Assembly: GCA_020747015.1 (NCBI GenBank)
Contig: JAGTJM010000010.1
Coordinates: 1 to 64,000, forward strand
Source: Pyrenochaeta sp. MPI-SDFR-AT-0127
Lineage: Eukaryota > Ascomycota > Dothideomycetes > Pleosporales > Cucurbitariaceae
Length of the DNA stretch: 64,000 nucleotides
Direction of reading: 5' to 3'
The first letter of the stretch is position 1; each line of letters starts with the position of its first letter. The notes below the pieces were generated by a model. The model had not been told where the DNA came from. It worked only from the letters and a program-made list of their open reading frames with translations, and made no database searches. A program made the position numbers and the translations under genes. Positions 35,548 through 47,588 of this stretch are shown piece after piece.

Positions 35548-36408
35548 GATTGCGCCGGGCGCTCGGAAAGCGAGCCTCGCTCACATGCAAGCTTTATTCT
35601 TATATCTGTGTCTAGCAATCTCGGTGGACTGTAGATGTTGATACGGCGTCTCGAGGTGTTTGTTGAGACTAAAGTTCGTCCACGGGCAGGCTGTAAATGC
35701 CTTTACCGAAAACTCCGAATCTGGATGAACGGCAGCGGCTATTACAGGGCAAGAAGCTTTCTGTTGATATTGGGCACTGTTTGTAAAGCCACCAATAACG
35801 TCAGGTATGGTGAATCGTAGACAAGGTGGAGCGAGAGAAGACTCGGTGGAGAGGCGCGGGCGGAGTAAGCGCTGTGAGATACCACGGTGCAGGCGTGGGT
35901 CTTTTACAGACGATGGCAGATTTAAATCAGAATAACTGATTCTGCGAGCCGTTGTGGAAGGCGTGTATGTATTGGGTGGAGAGTGGAGGTGAGTTGTTGA
36001 TGGAGCTCCCGAGCTTCAGCACCACAAGCAGTTTCCGCGATGATGGAGGCGCTTGGTCCACCTGGTCCGCGCCACTTAGCCATCACGAAATAGACGCGCC
36101 CATCATTGGCTTTCCTGTTCACAAAGCCAATCTGATTGTGGTACATTTCACATGCTCTACAAGTTTCCGGACGGCTGGAACGTAAGGTCACCTGGTCATC
36201 ATAGACGCTGCCATTCGACAATGTGCAGCAATCACTATTATGTGTATTCCCATCAAAGCTTTACAACTATCCGCCAAAGGGGAAACGCCGAACCTCGTTA
36301 GACAAATGATCTTTTCTGGAAATAGACAAGCCTGCCCCAGGTCAGGTATACCAGTTACTCAATGTAGACACCAGAGTAGGCATAATTTGGTTCAGGGCAG
36401 TGATAGGC
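35548..36408. other. TOM1 upstream region
   Basis: About 860 nt between the TOM1 start and the stop of the BLOC-1 subunit gene. Short ORFs only. It holds the TOM1 promoter and the 3' flank of the neighbour. Confidence 0.35.
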
Positions 36409-36783
36409 TCACCATCCTCCTGTTCCACTGGCCGTCTCTTCTGCATTCTTCCCCTCCACCAATCTCACAGTCTCTTCCAATACCAGCAAATCCCTTTCGA
36501 TCATCTCTGCCCAGTTTTGTATATCCCCGACCTCATTCAGCTTCTTCGTTCCTCCCTGTAACAGCTTGTCCCACTCCGCGCTCTGCTTCGCCAGCGCTGC
36601 TGTTTGCTTGGCGAGCTCCTTCTCTTGTGCGGATATTGCTGTCGAGTTGGCGTGAAGATCGGCCGTGCGAGTGCGCATCTCTGTATCGATGGTCGCACCG
36701 ACGGAGGACAGTGACGCTGTGACGGCCGCGCGGGCTTCTGCTGTGCGGCGAGCGGCCTCTGCGTCCGACGGGGGAGAAGACAT
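36409..36783 (-). CDS. BLOC-1 subunit 1 (BLOS1/GCN5L1 family) homologue
   Basis: Single-exon protein of 124 aa when started at the ATG giving MSSPPSDAEAARRTAEAR. The longer reading frame upstream has low-complexity, unlikely sequence, so the internal ATG is chosen. Almost the whole chain is predicted coiled coil (ISAQEKELAKQTAALAKQ). The family signature is near the C terminus: LNEVGDIQNWAEMIERDLLVLEETV corresponds in order and spacing to the EIGDVENWA...IELDM segment of animal BLOS1. BLOC-1 works at endosomes in cargo sorting; in fungi it regulates endosomal Rab cycling. The short length is normal for the family. Confidence 0.75.
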   Translation of the reverse strand: MSSPPSDAEAARRTAEARAAVTASLSSVGATIDTEMRTRTADLHANSTAISAQEKELAKQTAALAKQSAEWDKLLQGGTKKLNEVGDIQNWAEMIERDLLVLEETVRLVEGKNAEETASGTGGW

Positions 36784-37649
36784 GCTCAACAGCGATATAT
36801 CGTTCTGACAGAATGAATCGAGCTGTACTGTAGTTTGGTATGGTGGATTGGGGGGATTTGACCTGGTGTTGGAAAGACAGAAGCACGCCAATGAATGGCA
36901 TGCAATCAGTCACCAAGGAACAGCTCCGCTTAAAGCATCTGCATCTGCATGCTGCATTACCGGTATTTTGACGGCATGCTTCAGGCAATCGGAAGCGCTA
37001 CAGATGATCATCCGGGACCACACAGCACCGTTGTGGCCAGTTCTAGGCTGTTGCATGATGGTGTAACGGAACTTGAGATGACTGGTTAGAATGGACCATG
37101 TACTCATGACCAAGAGATACGGCTCTCGCCGGGAGGACCCTCTTCTTGTGCAGTAGTCAGGGATCTCAGACACGTGTCCAAGAAACGCTGGACACGTAGC
37201 AATGGCAGAAGAACCAAGGAAGCTGGCAGAGAGATGAGCAATGTCAAGGTGCTAGACAGAAAGATTTGAAACTTCGGAGATCGAGGCGATTGTCATCAAT
37301 GTCAATTTTCCCAATTCTCTTATGCTGCCACAAGGCCATCATTTGAAGTTCTTAAGCGTCTACAGCATTGCGTTCACAGGAGATCTTGTGGTTTGGGAGA
37401 CTGAGACCAGTTACTTGTCGACACTATTGCAGTCACGAAAATCAATCCAAGCAATGAAAGACTTATGAAAGCCGGAGCGTGCCTGTTTGAAGGGTCATTT
37501 TGACTCAATATGAGAGATATTACCAGAATGTCGGACACAGGACAGAACAAAGTTGATGCTCGCACGAGAGCGGGGCAGATTGTGTATGGCGATGGAGGCG
37601 CGGCAATTTTACCCGAGTTTCTTATCGATAACTCTTTCCTCCTTCATCT
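36784..37649. other. intergenic region
   Basis: About 870 nt between the BLOC-1 subunit start and the monooxygenase stop. Only short unsupported ORFs; nothing else recognised. Confidence 0.35.
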
Positions 37650-39345
37650 TCATCTCCGCGTCTTCCTCCTCTTGGCTTTTCCACCTCCGTTGCTCGTAAC
37701 TTCGAATATTGCCATACTAGCGTCATCTAGAGGCAAATCTCGTTTCTTTACACCACCGCTTCCATTTAGGACCACATCTTCCGCTGCAATTGCTTGTTCA
37801 TAGGTGTTGTACTTGTATTTGAAGCCCGGATGATCACTTCTCAACCCTTTCTGGCCTTTCCCATATACACGTTCTCGATATGTCAGCACAGGTGCACCTT
37901 CTTCAATCGAATCGTCTAATAGCCCCCTCCGTCTTAACTCCGGTGCAAGAAGCTCAGAGACGTCTTCAAAGCTCCCGGGCGACACTACGTACGCAATATT
38001 GAAGCCGTCCACGTCCGCAATGTCAACCCACTGCTCAAAGATATCGGCCACTTGGGACGGCGAGCCCTTGGGCATTGCTCCATTGCCACCTATAGCAACC
38101 AACTTGCCCAGGTTGCGGACTGTAAGAGGCGGGACATCATCCCCAGAGTATTGCAGATTGTATGCTGCACTTTGCTGGAGGCGCTGCCATTGGCCTTGCG
38201 GCAAGTCCTGCTCGGTGAGTAGATGATCTGGATCAAGCTTTGAAACATCAACGCCGGTTGCTGCGCACCACTGTGCCAGTCCTCCTTCCTCAGACGCATA
38301 TTTGAGTGCTTCACAATGTTTCTTCTCGGCGTCGTCCTCGTCCTTACCAATAATAGGCGTGATCATTGCGAATACCTTGACAGACTGTGGATCTCGGCCT
38401 GCAGCTGCAGCACCCTCTCGAATAGCTTTGACACGCGGTGCTACGACGTGGGGTGAGAGACCAGCTACGAAGATAGCCTCTGCGTGGGTTGACCCAAACT
38501 TCATTCCTGCGGCCGAGGTTCCGGCCTGAAAGAGCACTGGTGTGCGTTGAGGAGAAGGGTCCACAAGGAAGGGTGCGTCGACTCTCCACTCGCCCTCGTG
38601 TTTGATAGTTCGGATTTTGGCAGGGTCGGTATAGATCCTGTTCTCCTTGTCTTCTTTCAGAGCATCGTCTGCCCAAGATCCTTCCCAGAGTCTGCTAATG
38701 TGTGAGCATCTTAAATTCAGTGAGCATTCTATTTAGCACGTACTTGTATAAAATTCGAAGATACTCATCTGCATTTTCGTATCGCCTATCATGGTCAACG
38801 TATGGTAGTCCGACCTGAAGGCTATATCAATATCGACTCCTACTTAGGAATATGGACAAGTTACTCACAGCCTTCGAGGCGGCTGGCTTCCAGCTAGTTA
38901 CAATGTTCCATCCGAAACGACCACCCGTCAGATGGTCCAGCGTAGCGAACCTCTTCGCGACTACGTATGGCTGCTCATATGATGTCGATGTTGTGACTGC
39001 GAAATTGAGATGTTTTGTGACTGATGCCATTGCCGAGATAGGGATAATAGGGTCCGCCATGGGCCATTGAGCGCCAGTTCTAATTGCGGGCGCCGCACTA
39101 CCTTCGAGAACATCGTACGGGCCATATGTATCCGCAAGAAAGTAACCTACGAAACTCCCCTTCTCTAAGATTTTGGCCAGATCGGTCCAATATGTAAGGT
39201 CCCGTCGCTTGTCCTTGCTGCGATCTCGCGGGTTAGCCCACTGGCCAAAGGCCAGGTGACTGGGTGTGAACATATCAAAAGCATTGAGAAGAAGCTTTTT
39301 CTTAGGCTTAGATTTCCCAGTTGCTCGGGTGGCTCTAGGGGCCAT
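37650..39345 (-). CDS. flavin-dependent monooxygenase, bacterial-luciferase-like (NtaA/SnaA/DszA type)
   Basis: Three exons: 39345-38869, 38814-38744 (71 nt) and 38691-37650, introns 54 and 52 nt, giving 529 aa. The middle exon encodes VGLPYVDHDRRYENADEYLRILY, which the family requires between TGGRFGWNIVTSWKPAASKA and LWEGSWADDAL, so the join is secure. Other marks are LLLNAFDMFTPSHLAFGQW at the start, SFVGYFLADTYGPYDV, TSTSYEQPYVVAKRFATLDHLTGGR, and SPQRTPVLFQAGTSAAGMKF. A basic C-terminal tail (GGGKAKRRKTRR) is an addition. Bacterial relatives use reduced FMN and O2 to cleave C-S or C-N bonds in sulfones, nitrilotriacetate or similar compounds; the fungal substrate is unknown. The first residues (RATRATGKSKPKKK) are basic. 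The gene is divergent from a permease gene with a palindromic promoter element between them. Confidence 0.9.
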
Positions 39346-40069
39346 CCTGTGCGGTGTATAGGGGACAGGTAGGACAAGTCGATATTAAAACCTCTGAAGT
39401 TCGAAATTTGTCTTGATGAGTAAAGACAAAGAGCCTCTGTTTCTCGTTGTACCTGCTCTGTACTTATCTGTGGGAACCAAATCTTGCCACTCATTCGATA
39501 CTGTAATTAACGACCAACCAGGCGCACCTTACGACTCTCGTGCATGACCTCTCTTCACCGATGTTGAACCGAACAGGCGAGAGCGTCGCGAGACCCACGT
39601 GGGAGCGTCCTCGCGACCCCCAAATATCCTATGTGCAGCATCTGCACCGTTTTCGGGAATACCAGAACTCAGACCCATCTTTTCCTGTATTTTAAGTTGT
39701 TGATATTGACGTAGTCCAGGGTTGCAATGTCGCGAACTCGTCTATGATTGCGCCATTTCATCCTACATGAGCGAACCTCACGCACCATAGCATGCAACAC
39801 TCAAATCTCCACTGTTATTCCCGAATACAAGCGCTTTGCTCCGATCTCGCCTCGCCTAGGGGTTTTCTTGACCCTGTAATCGCAAAGCAGGCTAATCGAA
39901 TATTTTGAAGCTGTGGCGCCTAATCCACTGATAACGTACTTGGCTGCGAGACTTCGGAAGAAGACGCCCGCATATCATGCATCCAACACAGGTGAAGTAC
40001 ATAAAACGCAATGTGGTACGTTGTTGTCGGATCTGACAGGTCGCAGATCAACAATCTTATTCCGGAACC
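39346..40069. promoter_or_regulatory. shared divergent promoter of monooxygenase and MFS permease
   Basis: 724 nt between the two start codons. It contains the strong nested palindrome annotated separately, about 240 nt upstream of the monooxygenase start and 450 nt upstream of the permease start. No ORF of note. Confidence 0.5.
39585..39617. promoter_or_regulatory. nested palindrome with CCCACGTGGG core
   Basis: The 10-bp perfect palindrome CCCACGTGGG (39594-39603) contains the CACGTG E-box. It is flanked by a perfect 8-bp inverted repeat, GTCGCGAG at 39585-39592 and CTCGCGAC at 39610-39617. CACGTG is the site of bHLH factors, including the Cbf1-type regulators of sulfur genes in yeasts. 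GTCGCGAG/CTCGCGAC could be a second dimer site. A regulatory role is inference. Confidence 0.5.
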
Positions 40070-41926
40070 ATGTCGAGCTCGAAGAATCCCGAAGTCATAG
40101 CCGGAACTGGAAACAGTACTCCCAAGATTACGATCAATCTCGATGTTGCGGCAGAAAATCGCCAAAAAGCTAGTGCAGTGGTTGCTCGAGCTGATGTTGT
40201 CAATTTGAGAGATGATCCAGACGCGAAAGCTGCATTTTTGGCCACCTTTACAGCGGAAGAAGAGCAGCGAATCATGAACAAAGTCAACAAAATTTTCTTC
40301 TTATTGACAGGTATCATGTATTTGATCAAACAAGTAAGATATCTGTATTCAAAGTCACAGTCGCATACTGAAGCCAGATCAGATCGATCAAAACAATGCA
40401 ACAAACGTAAGGGTATTGCAGGTCGGCCAACCATCGAACATCATGAAAGAACTCAGAATGTCATCTAACGAGTACAATTGGGTTGGCTCTATATACGGCG
40501 TGAGTTCGAGGTCGGTTTTGCTCAAGTCATTGCAAATTTAATCTTTCTTCAGATTGCGTATATCATATTTGAGACACCTAGCAACCTTCTGCTCAAGCGT
40601 TTCTCCCCACATAACTGGCAAGCCAGAATTTTCCTTACGTGGGGTATCATCACCGCATGTCACGCTGCAGCCCAGAAAAAGCATGATCTATGGGCTATGC
40701 GGTTCCTGCTTGGGTATTTGAGAACCTCTATATTGGGGCCTTGACAATGTAGGCTAATATAACTGCAGCATGTTCGAAGCAGGCATGTTCCCAGGTCTTC
40801 TTGCGCAGTTCCAAGCCTGGTATCGCCCAGATGAGATGGGTCGGGTCATCGCCTACTTCTTCTGCTGGAGCGCCATTTCTGGAATGGTCAGCGCGCTACT
40901 CGCATACGGTATTTCATATATGAATGGCCTTGGCGGTCTCTCCGCATGGCGGTGGGTCTACATCTTGGAGGGTCTAGCGACAATTCTCTTCTCAGGCGTT
41001 GTGTGGTACTATTTACCAGACTTCCCAAAAAGTCCGAGATCCAATCGGTGGTTTACACAACGTGAACAAGAGTTCATTGAAACGCGGTTGCCTGAGAATG
41101 CACCTATGACTTCTGATCCGAACTTTTCAAGCAAAGAAATCAAGGGCGTATTGGGCGAGTGGCTCATCTGGAGCTTCATGCTCAGTCAGACACTTGTAAA
41201 TCTAGGGTACGATCTTCTCCTTCCTTACCTTAGATGCTTGCTGATTTCCTATACAGTGGATACGCTTTAACCTGGTACCTGCCAACAATAATCACTGGGC
41301 TCGGATTCGTCGGACTTCCACGCAACCAGTTGCTTCTTATTCCTCCTTTTGGTGCCGCGGTAATCGGCCTCCTTTTCTCGGCCTGGTTCCAGGAACGGGC
41401 GTGGATTGTGCGACCAGCTTACATTATGATCATCATGAGCGGTATGGTCATTTGCTTTGTGCTTTTCTTTACAATCGACTCTCGTGTTGGTATTTACATT
41501 GCCTGCGTCTTGGGCAATCTCTTCTACCAGTCTTACTTTAGTCCATTTTGGGCCTGGCGATCTGCCACTCTGGTTGGAAGTACAGGTACTGCTTTCACGC
41601 TCGGTCTACAATCCGGTATTGCGCAGCTCGGTGGTGTCGTTGGGCCCCAACTCTTCCAGTCTAAATGGGCGCATAACGGGTACAAAACTTCTTTTGCGAT
41701 TGCTGCAGCTTTCACAATTACAGGTTGGGTGAGCAACTTGTGGACATGGTGGTTAACAAGGAACACGGAATACGATGTTATGAGAATTAGAAGATTGGCT
41801 AATCAGGCAAGGAAGGAGGGCAGGACAAATGTGGAGGACATCAAGATCTTTCAAGAGAGGAGGTTTTATTCGGGTCTGGGACTGAGGAGAAATAAGAATG
41901 GGTCGGAGACTTCGAGTAACGTCTGA
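40070..41926 (+). CDS. MFS permease, Dal5-type (allantoate/nicotinate-like)
   Basis: Five exons: 40070-40333, 40383-40499, 40553-40713, 40769-41206 and 41257-41926, introns 49-55 nt, all phases checked, giving 549 aa. Exon 2 carries the family signature (IDQNNATN, NIMKELRMSSNEYNWVGSIYG). It also contains a 15-nt GT...AG stretch that is too short to be an intron and reads through as VRVLQ. Exon 3 gives FETPSNLLLKRFSPHNWQAR. Exon 4 starts MFEAGMFPGLLAQFQAWYRPDEMGRV and includes the mid-protein loop (NRWFTQREQEFIETRLP). Exon 5 holds TM7 to TM12. Twelve membrane spans are expected. Members import organic anions such as allantoate, nicotinate or related compounds. The divergent flavin monooxygenase suggests that the imported compound is its substrate (inference). 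No frame damage was seen. Confidence 0.88.
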
Positions 41927-42534
41927 TAGGGGACCAAAGCATTCGAGACAGCCGAGGAGGCTCAGCTTCTGTGTGTATTATCAGGAATGAGCTCAACAAC
42001 TCAGATTCTACACTATCTTCATCCGTATCATAACACTTGTCGATAGTAGAATCACGAGTCTTTGAATAAACCAGGTTTCCACATCTCTCTCTCTCTCTGT
42101 CTCTCTCTCTGTCTCTCTCTCTGGAGAAGCCATGATCATATCTGAACTATTTAAACTTAAGATAATTGACTCTACATCGTTTCCATTTCATGTACATTAC
42201 ACCGATTCACCTAGCAAGACCTTTATGCTCACACTCCCAGGCTCCTCTCATTCACTACAGCCTTTCTGGCCTTCACAATTCCCAGGTCTACGCACGCATT
42301 GATTACAATTCCAGTGCGGAGACAGACTTTGAAATTGAGGCACTATAGTTGAAAACTTTCATGAATATGCATGAACTGTTTGCGAATACATATGTTTGGA
42401 ACTGTAAAATGGTGTTGTGCGGAAGAGCAAGAAAGCAGTCCAATATTAGCTCTTCCAGACAAAGTGGCCAGCCACATTTGTCTCCTAATTGACACAAACT
42501 GCAATTCGAAGTTCCATCCTCTACAAACCGCACT
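41927..42534. other. convergent intergenic region with CT microsatellite
   Basis: About 600 nt between the permease stop and the cutinase stop. Contains the CT-rich repeat listed separately; no gene seen. Confidence 0.4.
42084..42122 (+). repeat. (CT)n microsatellite with periodic GT interruptions
   Basis: A pyrimidine tract of about 39 nt made of CT repeats with two CTGT interruptions at even spacing. It lies in the 3' flank of the permease gene. Confidence 0.9.
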
Positions 42535-43328
42535 CTATGCCGCAAACTTCGTGATCCCCCTGCTAATCCTCGCTACAAGCCCGGCAGTCATCGTTTCTGC
42601 CTCACGCTTCGCATTCCTTGCCTTGATCTTCGCTTGCGCGCCTTGAATTTGCGTAGTTAAGAACTCTACACCTTCATCTGCCCTCTGTCCGTATGTCAAG
42701 TGTGCTGGTAGAACGACCAACCTTCCTCTACATACCGCGTCTCCCGCCTGACAGATGATCCTCACTTTATCAGTCGGGAAGTTGGGGATCTGGTCGTTAT
42801 CTTGCTGCTTCTGGGTATCGCCGTAGAGGACGACGCCAGCAATTTGGTCTTGCACACCAGCATCAAGTTCTTCAATCGCGCGGTGATTGACAGCTGCTCC
42901 TTGGGAGTATCCGCCGGAAACGATGACAGAGTTTGGGCATTGCTGTGCCATGGACTCCAGCGTGCTTTTGAGAAGGTTCTTCGATGCAGCATCAGTGCCA
43001 CCGGGAAGGCTGTTTGGTGCCAAAGCTGCAGCATAATCGATGCCTTCGGTCGCTACAGCATTGGCGCCAAAAGCTTGCTTCAGGCCATCTGAAGTCGGAG
43101 GACCAACAACGGTTCCCTGGAAAGTTTAGATTCCGATTGCATGAGAAGATCGAAGATACTTACCATATTGCCAACTTCAGTGCTGCCACGTGCCCATGCA
43201 AAAAGAATATCTCGACATCCACCCTGGCTGAACTCATTCTCAGTGGTACCAGTGCCTCCTCCACGGAGTTGGCGTATTTCAACGGGGCTACCCGTTGCAA
43301 GGCCAGCGATAAGGATGAGGGGATACAT
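42535..43328 (-). CDS. cutinase (alpha/beta-hydrolase, CE5)
   Basis: Two exons: 43328-43164 and 43116-42535, with a 47-nt intron (GTAAGT donor, TCCAG acceptor, phase 0), giving 248 aa. The N-terminal MYPLILIAGLATGSPVEI is a short signal peptide. The cutinase core is GGCRDILFAWARGSTEVGNM across the splice to GTVVGPPTSDGLKQAFG. The catalytic triad is Ser126 in GGYSQGAAV, Asp181 in ICQAGDAVC and His194 in LPAHLTYG. The Cys pairs GGCRD/QQCP and CQAGDAVC match the two family disulfides. Cutinases hydrolyse plant cuticle polyester in the apoplast and are typical of plant-associated fungi. The tail after the triad (about 45 residues, KIKARNAKREAE) is longer than in the smallest family members. A single CCGAGG (CTF1-like) lies about 310 nt upstream, which is weak evidence of regulation. 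Confidence 0.93.
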
Positions 43329-45566
43329 AATGCTGCAAGTTATTGAACAATGGTTGGAATGGATTATGAATGGATGCTGAAAGAAGAGATCGTAAGGCCT
43401 GCCTTTATTGAAATGGTTTCACGAGTGAGTGGTCCCGGCATCGATATTCCCCAGGTGAATGGTGGGCTCAGGCTTCTTAAAACCTCAGTACCTCCCATGC
43501 GACATATCAAGCCAAGCCTTTCTTGCCTCATGATCGGACATTAACAAGAAACGGCACTGCCTTCGCCAAGGAGGATGGGGGAAAATCAATTCGTCCTGGA
43601 CCAGAAGACTGGGAAGATGGTAAAGGCAAAAACGGAACCGAGGAAGGTAAGTGAGGGACAGGCACCCAATTGGTTGATCTGAGGGTAGTAATGGACGTGT
43701 TGAGAGCCCCATTCATGCGATTGTGAACATGAGATCGAACTGATACCCACAGATCTTAGTTCCTAGTATCTTGAGTTGTTCGATGCCCAAGAAGGCTTAA
43801 TGCTTTCCAAATGTAGTATTAGGCATCAAATAGTTTCCTTCAAGTCTTGCGGAGCCTTTTTTTAGTTGAACTCTAAAACTACCGACTACCGAACACCTTC
43901 TCCTCGTATTCATGCGGTTTGACATTTGTTCTTCGATACCCCCGTAAACTTCAAAACGAGGTAGCGTTATATACGCGAGGACTGTCCCGGCGCATTAGGT
44001 TGTTGAAAGGTGAGCCTCGGGATACTATCTGGAAGATCAACAACTATTGGTTGATCTGGCAATCTCAAAGAGGGGTCAGTACCGGAACTGAGGGTGACAA
44101 GAAACGGTGGTCTCACCACGCTTGGGGTAACGTGATCGCAGCTCTCCGACATTGGCATTCCTGATAGAAAAAAGAAAACATCTGCTGAGACACTACGAAA
44201 GTGCAGGCATTACCTGCCCAACCTGAGCTCGTATTAGCAGATAGAGACAAACTTTACAACAATGACAACATGCAGACAGACGTACTCATTTATCGGGAGC
44301 GTCCCGTTATTTTCTTTGTCCTAATTTAGCCTCGTGCTGTGGCGCCTGATGTCTCTCAGGTGTTTCAAAGAGGGTTGTGGCGCAAAAAGCAACACATTGC
44401 CAACAGCGCACACGAAACGCAAGCAAAGATCGATTTCAAGGTTGGTCGCTGTACAGAACACCAGAACAACGCCAAGATGTCGCAACGAGGCTTTACTTTA
44501 GCGAGGAACAAGCCCCTCCAGACGACGATTCCTTGAGGCAGAAATATGCCGCCGAACAAATACAAATGTCAACAAGTAGTGCCCAGGAGATGTATCACAA
44601 TGTCACGACGAGGTACTCACAATGCAAGGTAAACCATACTGATACAAAGTGTAGACTCCAAGCTCAGGAGAGAGAAACTTGACGCTTCCTTCGAAGTTCG
44701 AAAGTCCAAGACTCGAAACCTGAGGTGGACCAAAATGATTCACTGTAGACGAAAATACCCAGCCCAGTCATCGTGGCTTGCAACTTCCAATGCCGAGGCG
44801 ATCAGGCAAATCGAGTCTGAGATTCCTTGAAATCGTGAGTCGTTCTGCTACTCCTTGTCTTGCCTTAGGTTTGGCCCTTCTCGAGTGTACCGCAGCATGC
44901 TTACCATCTGATATTCTATGGAGAGAGATCAGTTGACTCTGTTTGAGATGCTCTGGTGATGGCGGGAAGATCTTGGGATTTAGACGCTAAACTAAGCTCT
45001 TCCATCGAAAGGCTAAACGTTCAATAGATTCAATATGGTCACGGCGGCGGTGAACGCGACCAGTCCACACTGCACGTGATGTCCCAGCTCACCCAAGACA
45101 ACCACCTTAGTTGACATTCACGTTGCATCAAATACACTACAACCATAATTGACTGTCCGTCTAGGCGATGAAGCTAGTTCTTGGAATGAGCACCTCTAAT
45201 TAGCTTACTTTCGCCTTTTGGTCAAATTTAGTAGTCAAGGACAGTGTTTGCTAATTTAATGATGGATGCTTCATATCAGGACGAACTTACTCACGGGTCA
45301 ACGATGGCTGACATCCATATTGCGGTTCTTCGACGTTTGATGCTTGGAAAAAGCGCTTTCCGTCGGAAAGCAAAAAATTGTCGCATCTTTCATCACGTTT
45401 TCATTTGCCGACCATGAAAATGCAAAGCCCGATCTCGCTGCATGTAAGGGCACCGCAACGCTCAGGCTTTAAGATAAGAATTCTGACAAGCAAAGTTAAA
45501 ATTTTTGCTCGTCTTCTAGAATGCCCCCGCTAGAAGAAAATATTACAACGCCAAACAATCTTCACT
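43329..45566. other. long intergenic region
   Basis: About 2.2 kb between the divergent cutinase and acetyltransferase genes. ORFs up to about 100 codons only, without domains. A CCGAGG motif at 43638-43643 and a CCTCGG at about 44016 resemble cutinase-factor sites, but the match is short. Confidence 0.35.
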
Positions 45567-46276
45567 ATGGCCGCCAAGCATGACCCAATCGCCGATGCAA
45601 AAGCACAAGAAGCCACGCACAACTTTACGTTCCGAAATGCTACAATGGAAGATGTTCCTGCGTTGCAAAAAATGATTGCGGACTCATTACGCGCACTTGG
45701 AGCGGGCTACTACTCACAAGCCGAGCTGGACGGCTCAATAGGGTATCTTTTTGGACCCGATTCGGTGCTCATACGTGATCAGTATTGTCTACCTTCGATA
45801 CATCTACATTAAATCGCTCAGGGCTAACGTAAATCAGGACATATTTCATCTTGCACCCTAATGCGCAGCCCGACACTATCTGCGCATGTGGCGGTTGGTC
45901 GTTCCGCAAAACATTATATGGCGGTGACAGCGCGCCGTCACCCCTCCGGATGCCAGAGAAGCGCAACCCAGCTGTCGATCGCGCAAGTATCCGAGCCATC
46001 TTCACGCACCCGCAATGGGCACGCCGTGGACTGGGAACGATGATGATGCGGTACTGCGAAGCGAGGGCGCAGGAAGGTAAAGAGGGCGAGGTTGAGGGTT
46101 TTGCGAGGCTGGAAATGGGTGCAACGTTGAGCGGGGTTGCGTTGTACGAGAGGTGTGGGTATTTGAGGAGTGGGCGGAAAGATGTTGTTAAGTGTCCGAA
46201 TGGAGAGAGCATTCGTATTGAGCATATGACTAAAGACTTGATTGGGAGGGAAGAGCATGTGAATGGCGTTGAATGA
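45567..46276 (+). CDS. GNAT-family N-acetyltransferase
   Basis: Two exons: 45567-45781 and 45838-46276, with a 56-nt intron (GTATTG donor, CTAAC branch, TCAG acceptor, phase 2), giving 217 aa. The GNAT fold begins FTFRNATMEDVPALQKMIADSLRALG. Strand 4 is ASIRAIFTHPQWARRGLG, and the acetyl-CoA-binding RRGLGT loop (Q/R-x-x-G-x-G/A) leads into helix 3 (MMMRYCEARAQ). Motif B is LSGVALYERCGYLRSGRKDV. The family transfers an acetyl group from acetyl-CoA to an amine; the acceptor is unknown. A loop with a Cys/Trp cluster (ICACGGWSFRKTLYGG) lies between strands 3 and 4. The GTATTG donor is weaker than the GTAAGT norm, but the join produces the expected core. Confidence 0.85.
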
Positions 46277-47588
46277 GAACGACGGGGGAGGCAATTTAGA
46301 AAGACGAGTGGCCTCAAGTCTTCGACGTTAAACTCAACGCTCAGAGCAATACCGAATCTTATATTCCGAATACTGCTCCCTTTGAAGAGTTGAAGGTGAA
46401 GCAAAAGGTTCAATACGAATCACAATTGTGAAGATGGTGATGGTTGGTAGGAAGAAACCCAATGCGGCGATCATCATTCGAGCCTCGATATTGGCGCGGT
46501 GATATGAACTTCTCTAAAATAGAGTAAACTAAAAATCACAATATTGTGGACGAAACATAGGGCACGCTCTTGGTCAACAGATCATATACGAAAGCTGTAC
46601 AAATTCGGGTCGATTTCTGTGAAGTGTAGCTGCACATCCATCTCGTACCTCAATTTCTGACGAGCTTCTCCCTGCGACGAAAAGTTCAAATATAGAAAAT
46701 GAATTCACTGTATAAGTAGCAATATGCCATGTAATTTTGGGAGTCATGAGCCAACATACCGATAAAAGCAATTCAAAATTATGGTACTAGCGAAGGGAAT
46801 TAATAGGGTGGATGAATGGAGTATCGATTGAACCAATTGCTTTAGTTGTTCAAACATATCAGGCAGGAATGACTGACGATGACGGCGAGGACAAATATCA
46901 TGTAATTACTTGAAAGGCCGGAAATTGAAAGCACCATTTTTGTATGTAAGAGAATACCTGGACACCAGAGGATCGAACGCCAACCTATCCTGTGAGAAAA
47001 CCCGTGCATGCAACTTCAGTCCAAAAGCCTTTGCTCCCCCAGAAGTGCTCCAATATCTCGCAGTCCGAAAGCGCACATGAGCGCAAAGAACACATTAGTA
47101 GACAAAGAAACACTTTTTCCACACACCGTGTTCAGTCCGACCTATTTGGCGTGGGAGCTGCTGTGACAGAATTCAATGAAGAAGCCATGGGTATCGGTAA
47201 TCCAAAAGGAAAAATCAATGAAGGTTCATGAGACTATTAGTAGAAGTGCTATTAGACGAACAGGCGAGCGCATGGCTGTGGCCTGAACTGTTTCCCACCC
47301 GACATGAGCAGATTGGAAACCTGAGAACGCCAGGAAAGGCCATCACTGGACATATTCGATACAACCTATGCCTTCCAAAACCAAGATACAAGCTTTCGCT
47401 TGGGTGCCATTTGCCTAGTGACATGTAAAGTAGCTGGTGGCCACATCAAGAAAAATTGAGGCGATCCGAATAGATGCGTGACCTTGGGCATTCTTGGAGT
47501 CAGTGAGTCCGATATGCAGTTGTTGTATGGGTAATGTGACATGGTGGACGCTGGGGCAAAGTTCCGAGGGCTTTAGGAAGTAAGTAGT
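46277..47588. other. intergenic region
   Basis: About 1.3 kb between convergent genes. Only short ORFs (under 80 codons); nothing recognised. A fragment near 46965-46990 looks a little like a tRNA T-arm, but its stem does not pair. Confidence 0.35.

Noticed and set aside
40411..40425. GTAAGGGTATTGCAG as an intron in the second MFS gene
   Set aside because: At 15 nt it is far below the minimum intron size, and the read-through (VRVLQ) keeps the expected family sequence.
46960..46995. Possible tRNA T-arm on the minus strand
   Set aside because: The TTCGA-like loop is present, but the flanking 5-bp stem does not pair and no acceptor or anticodon arm was found.
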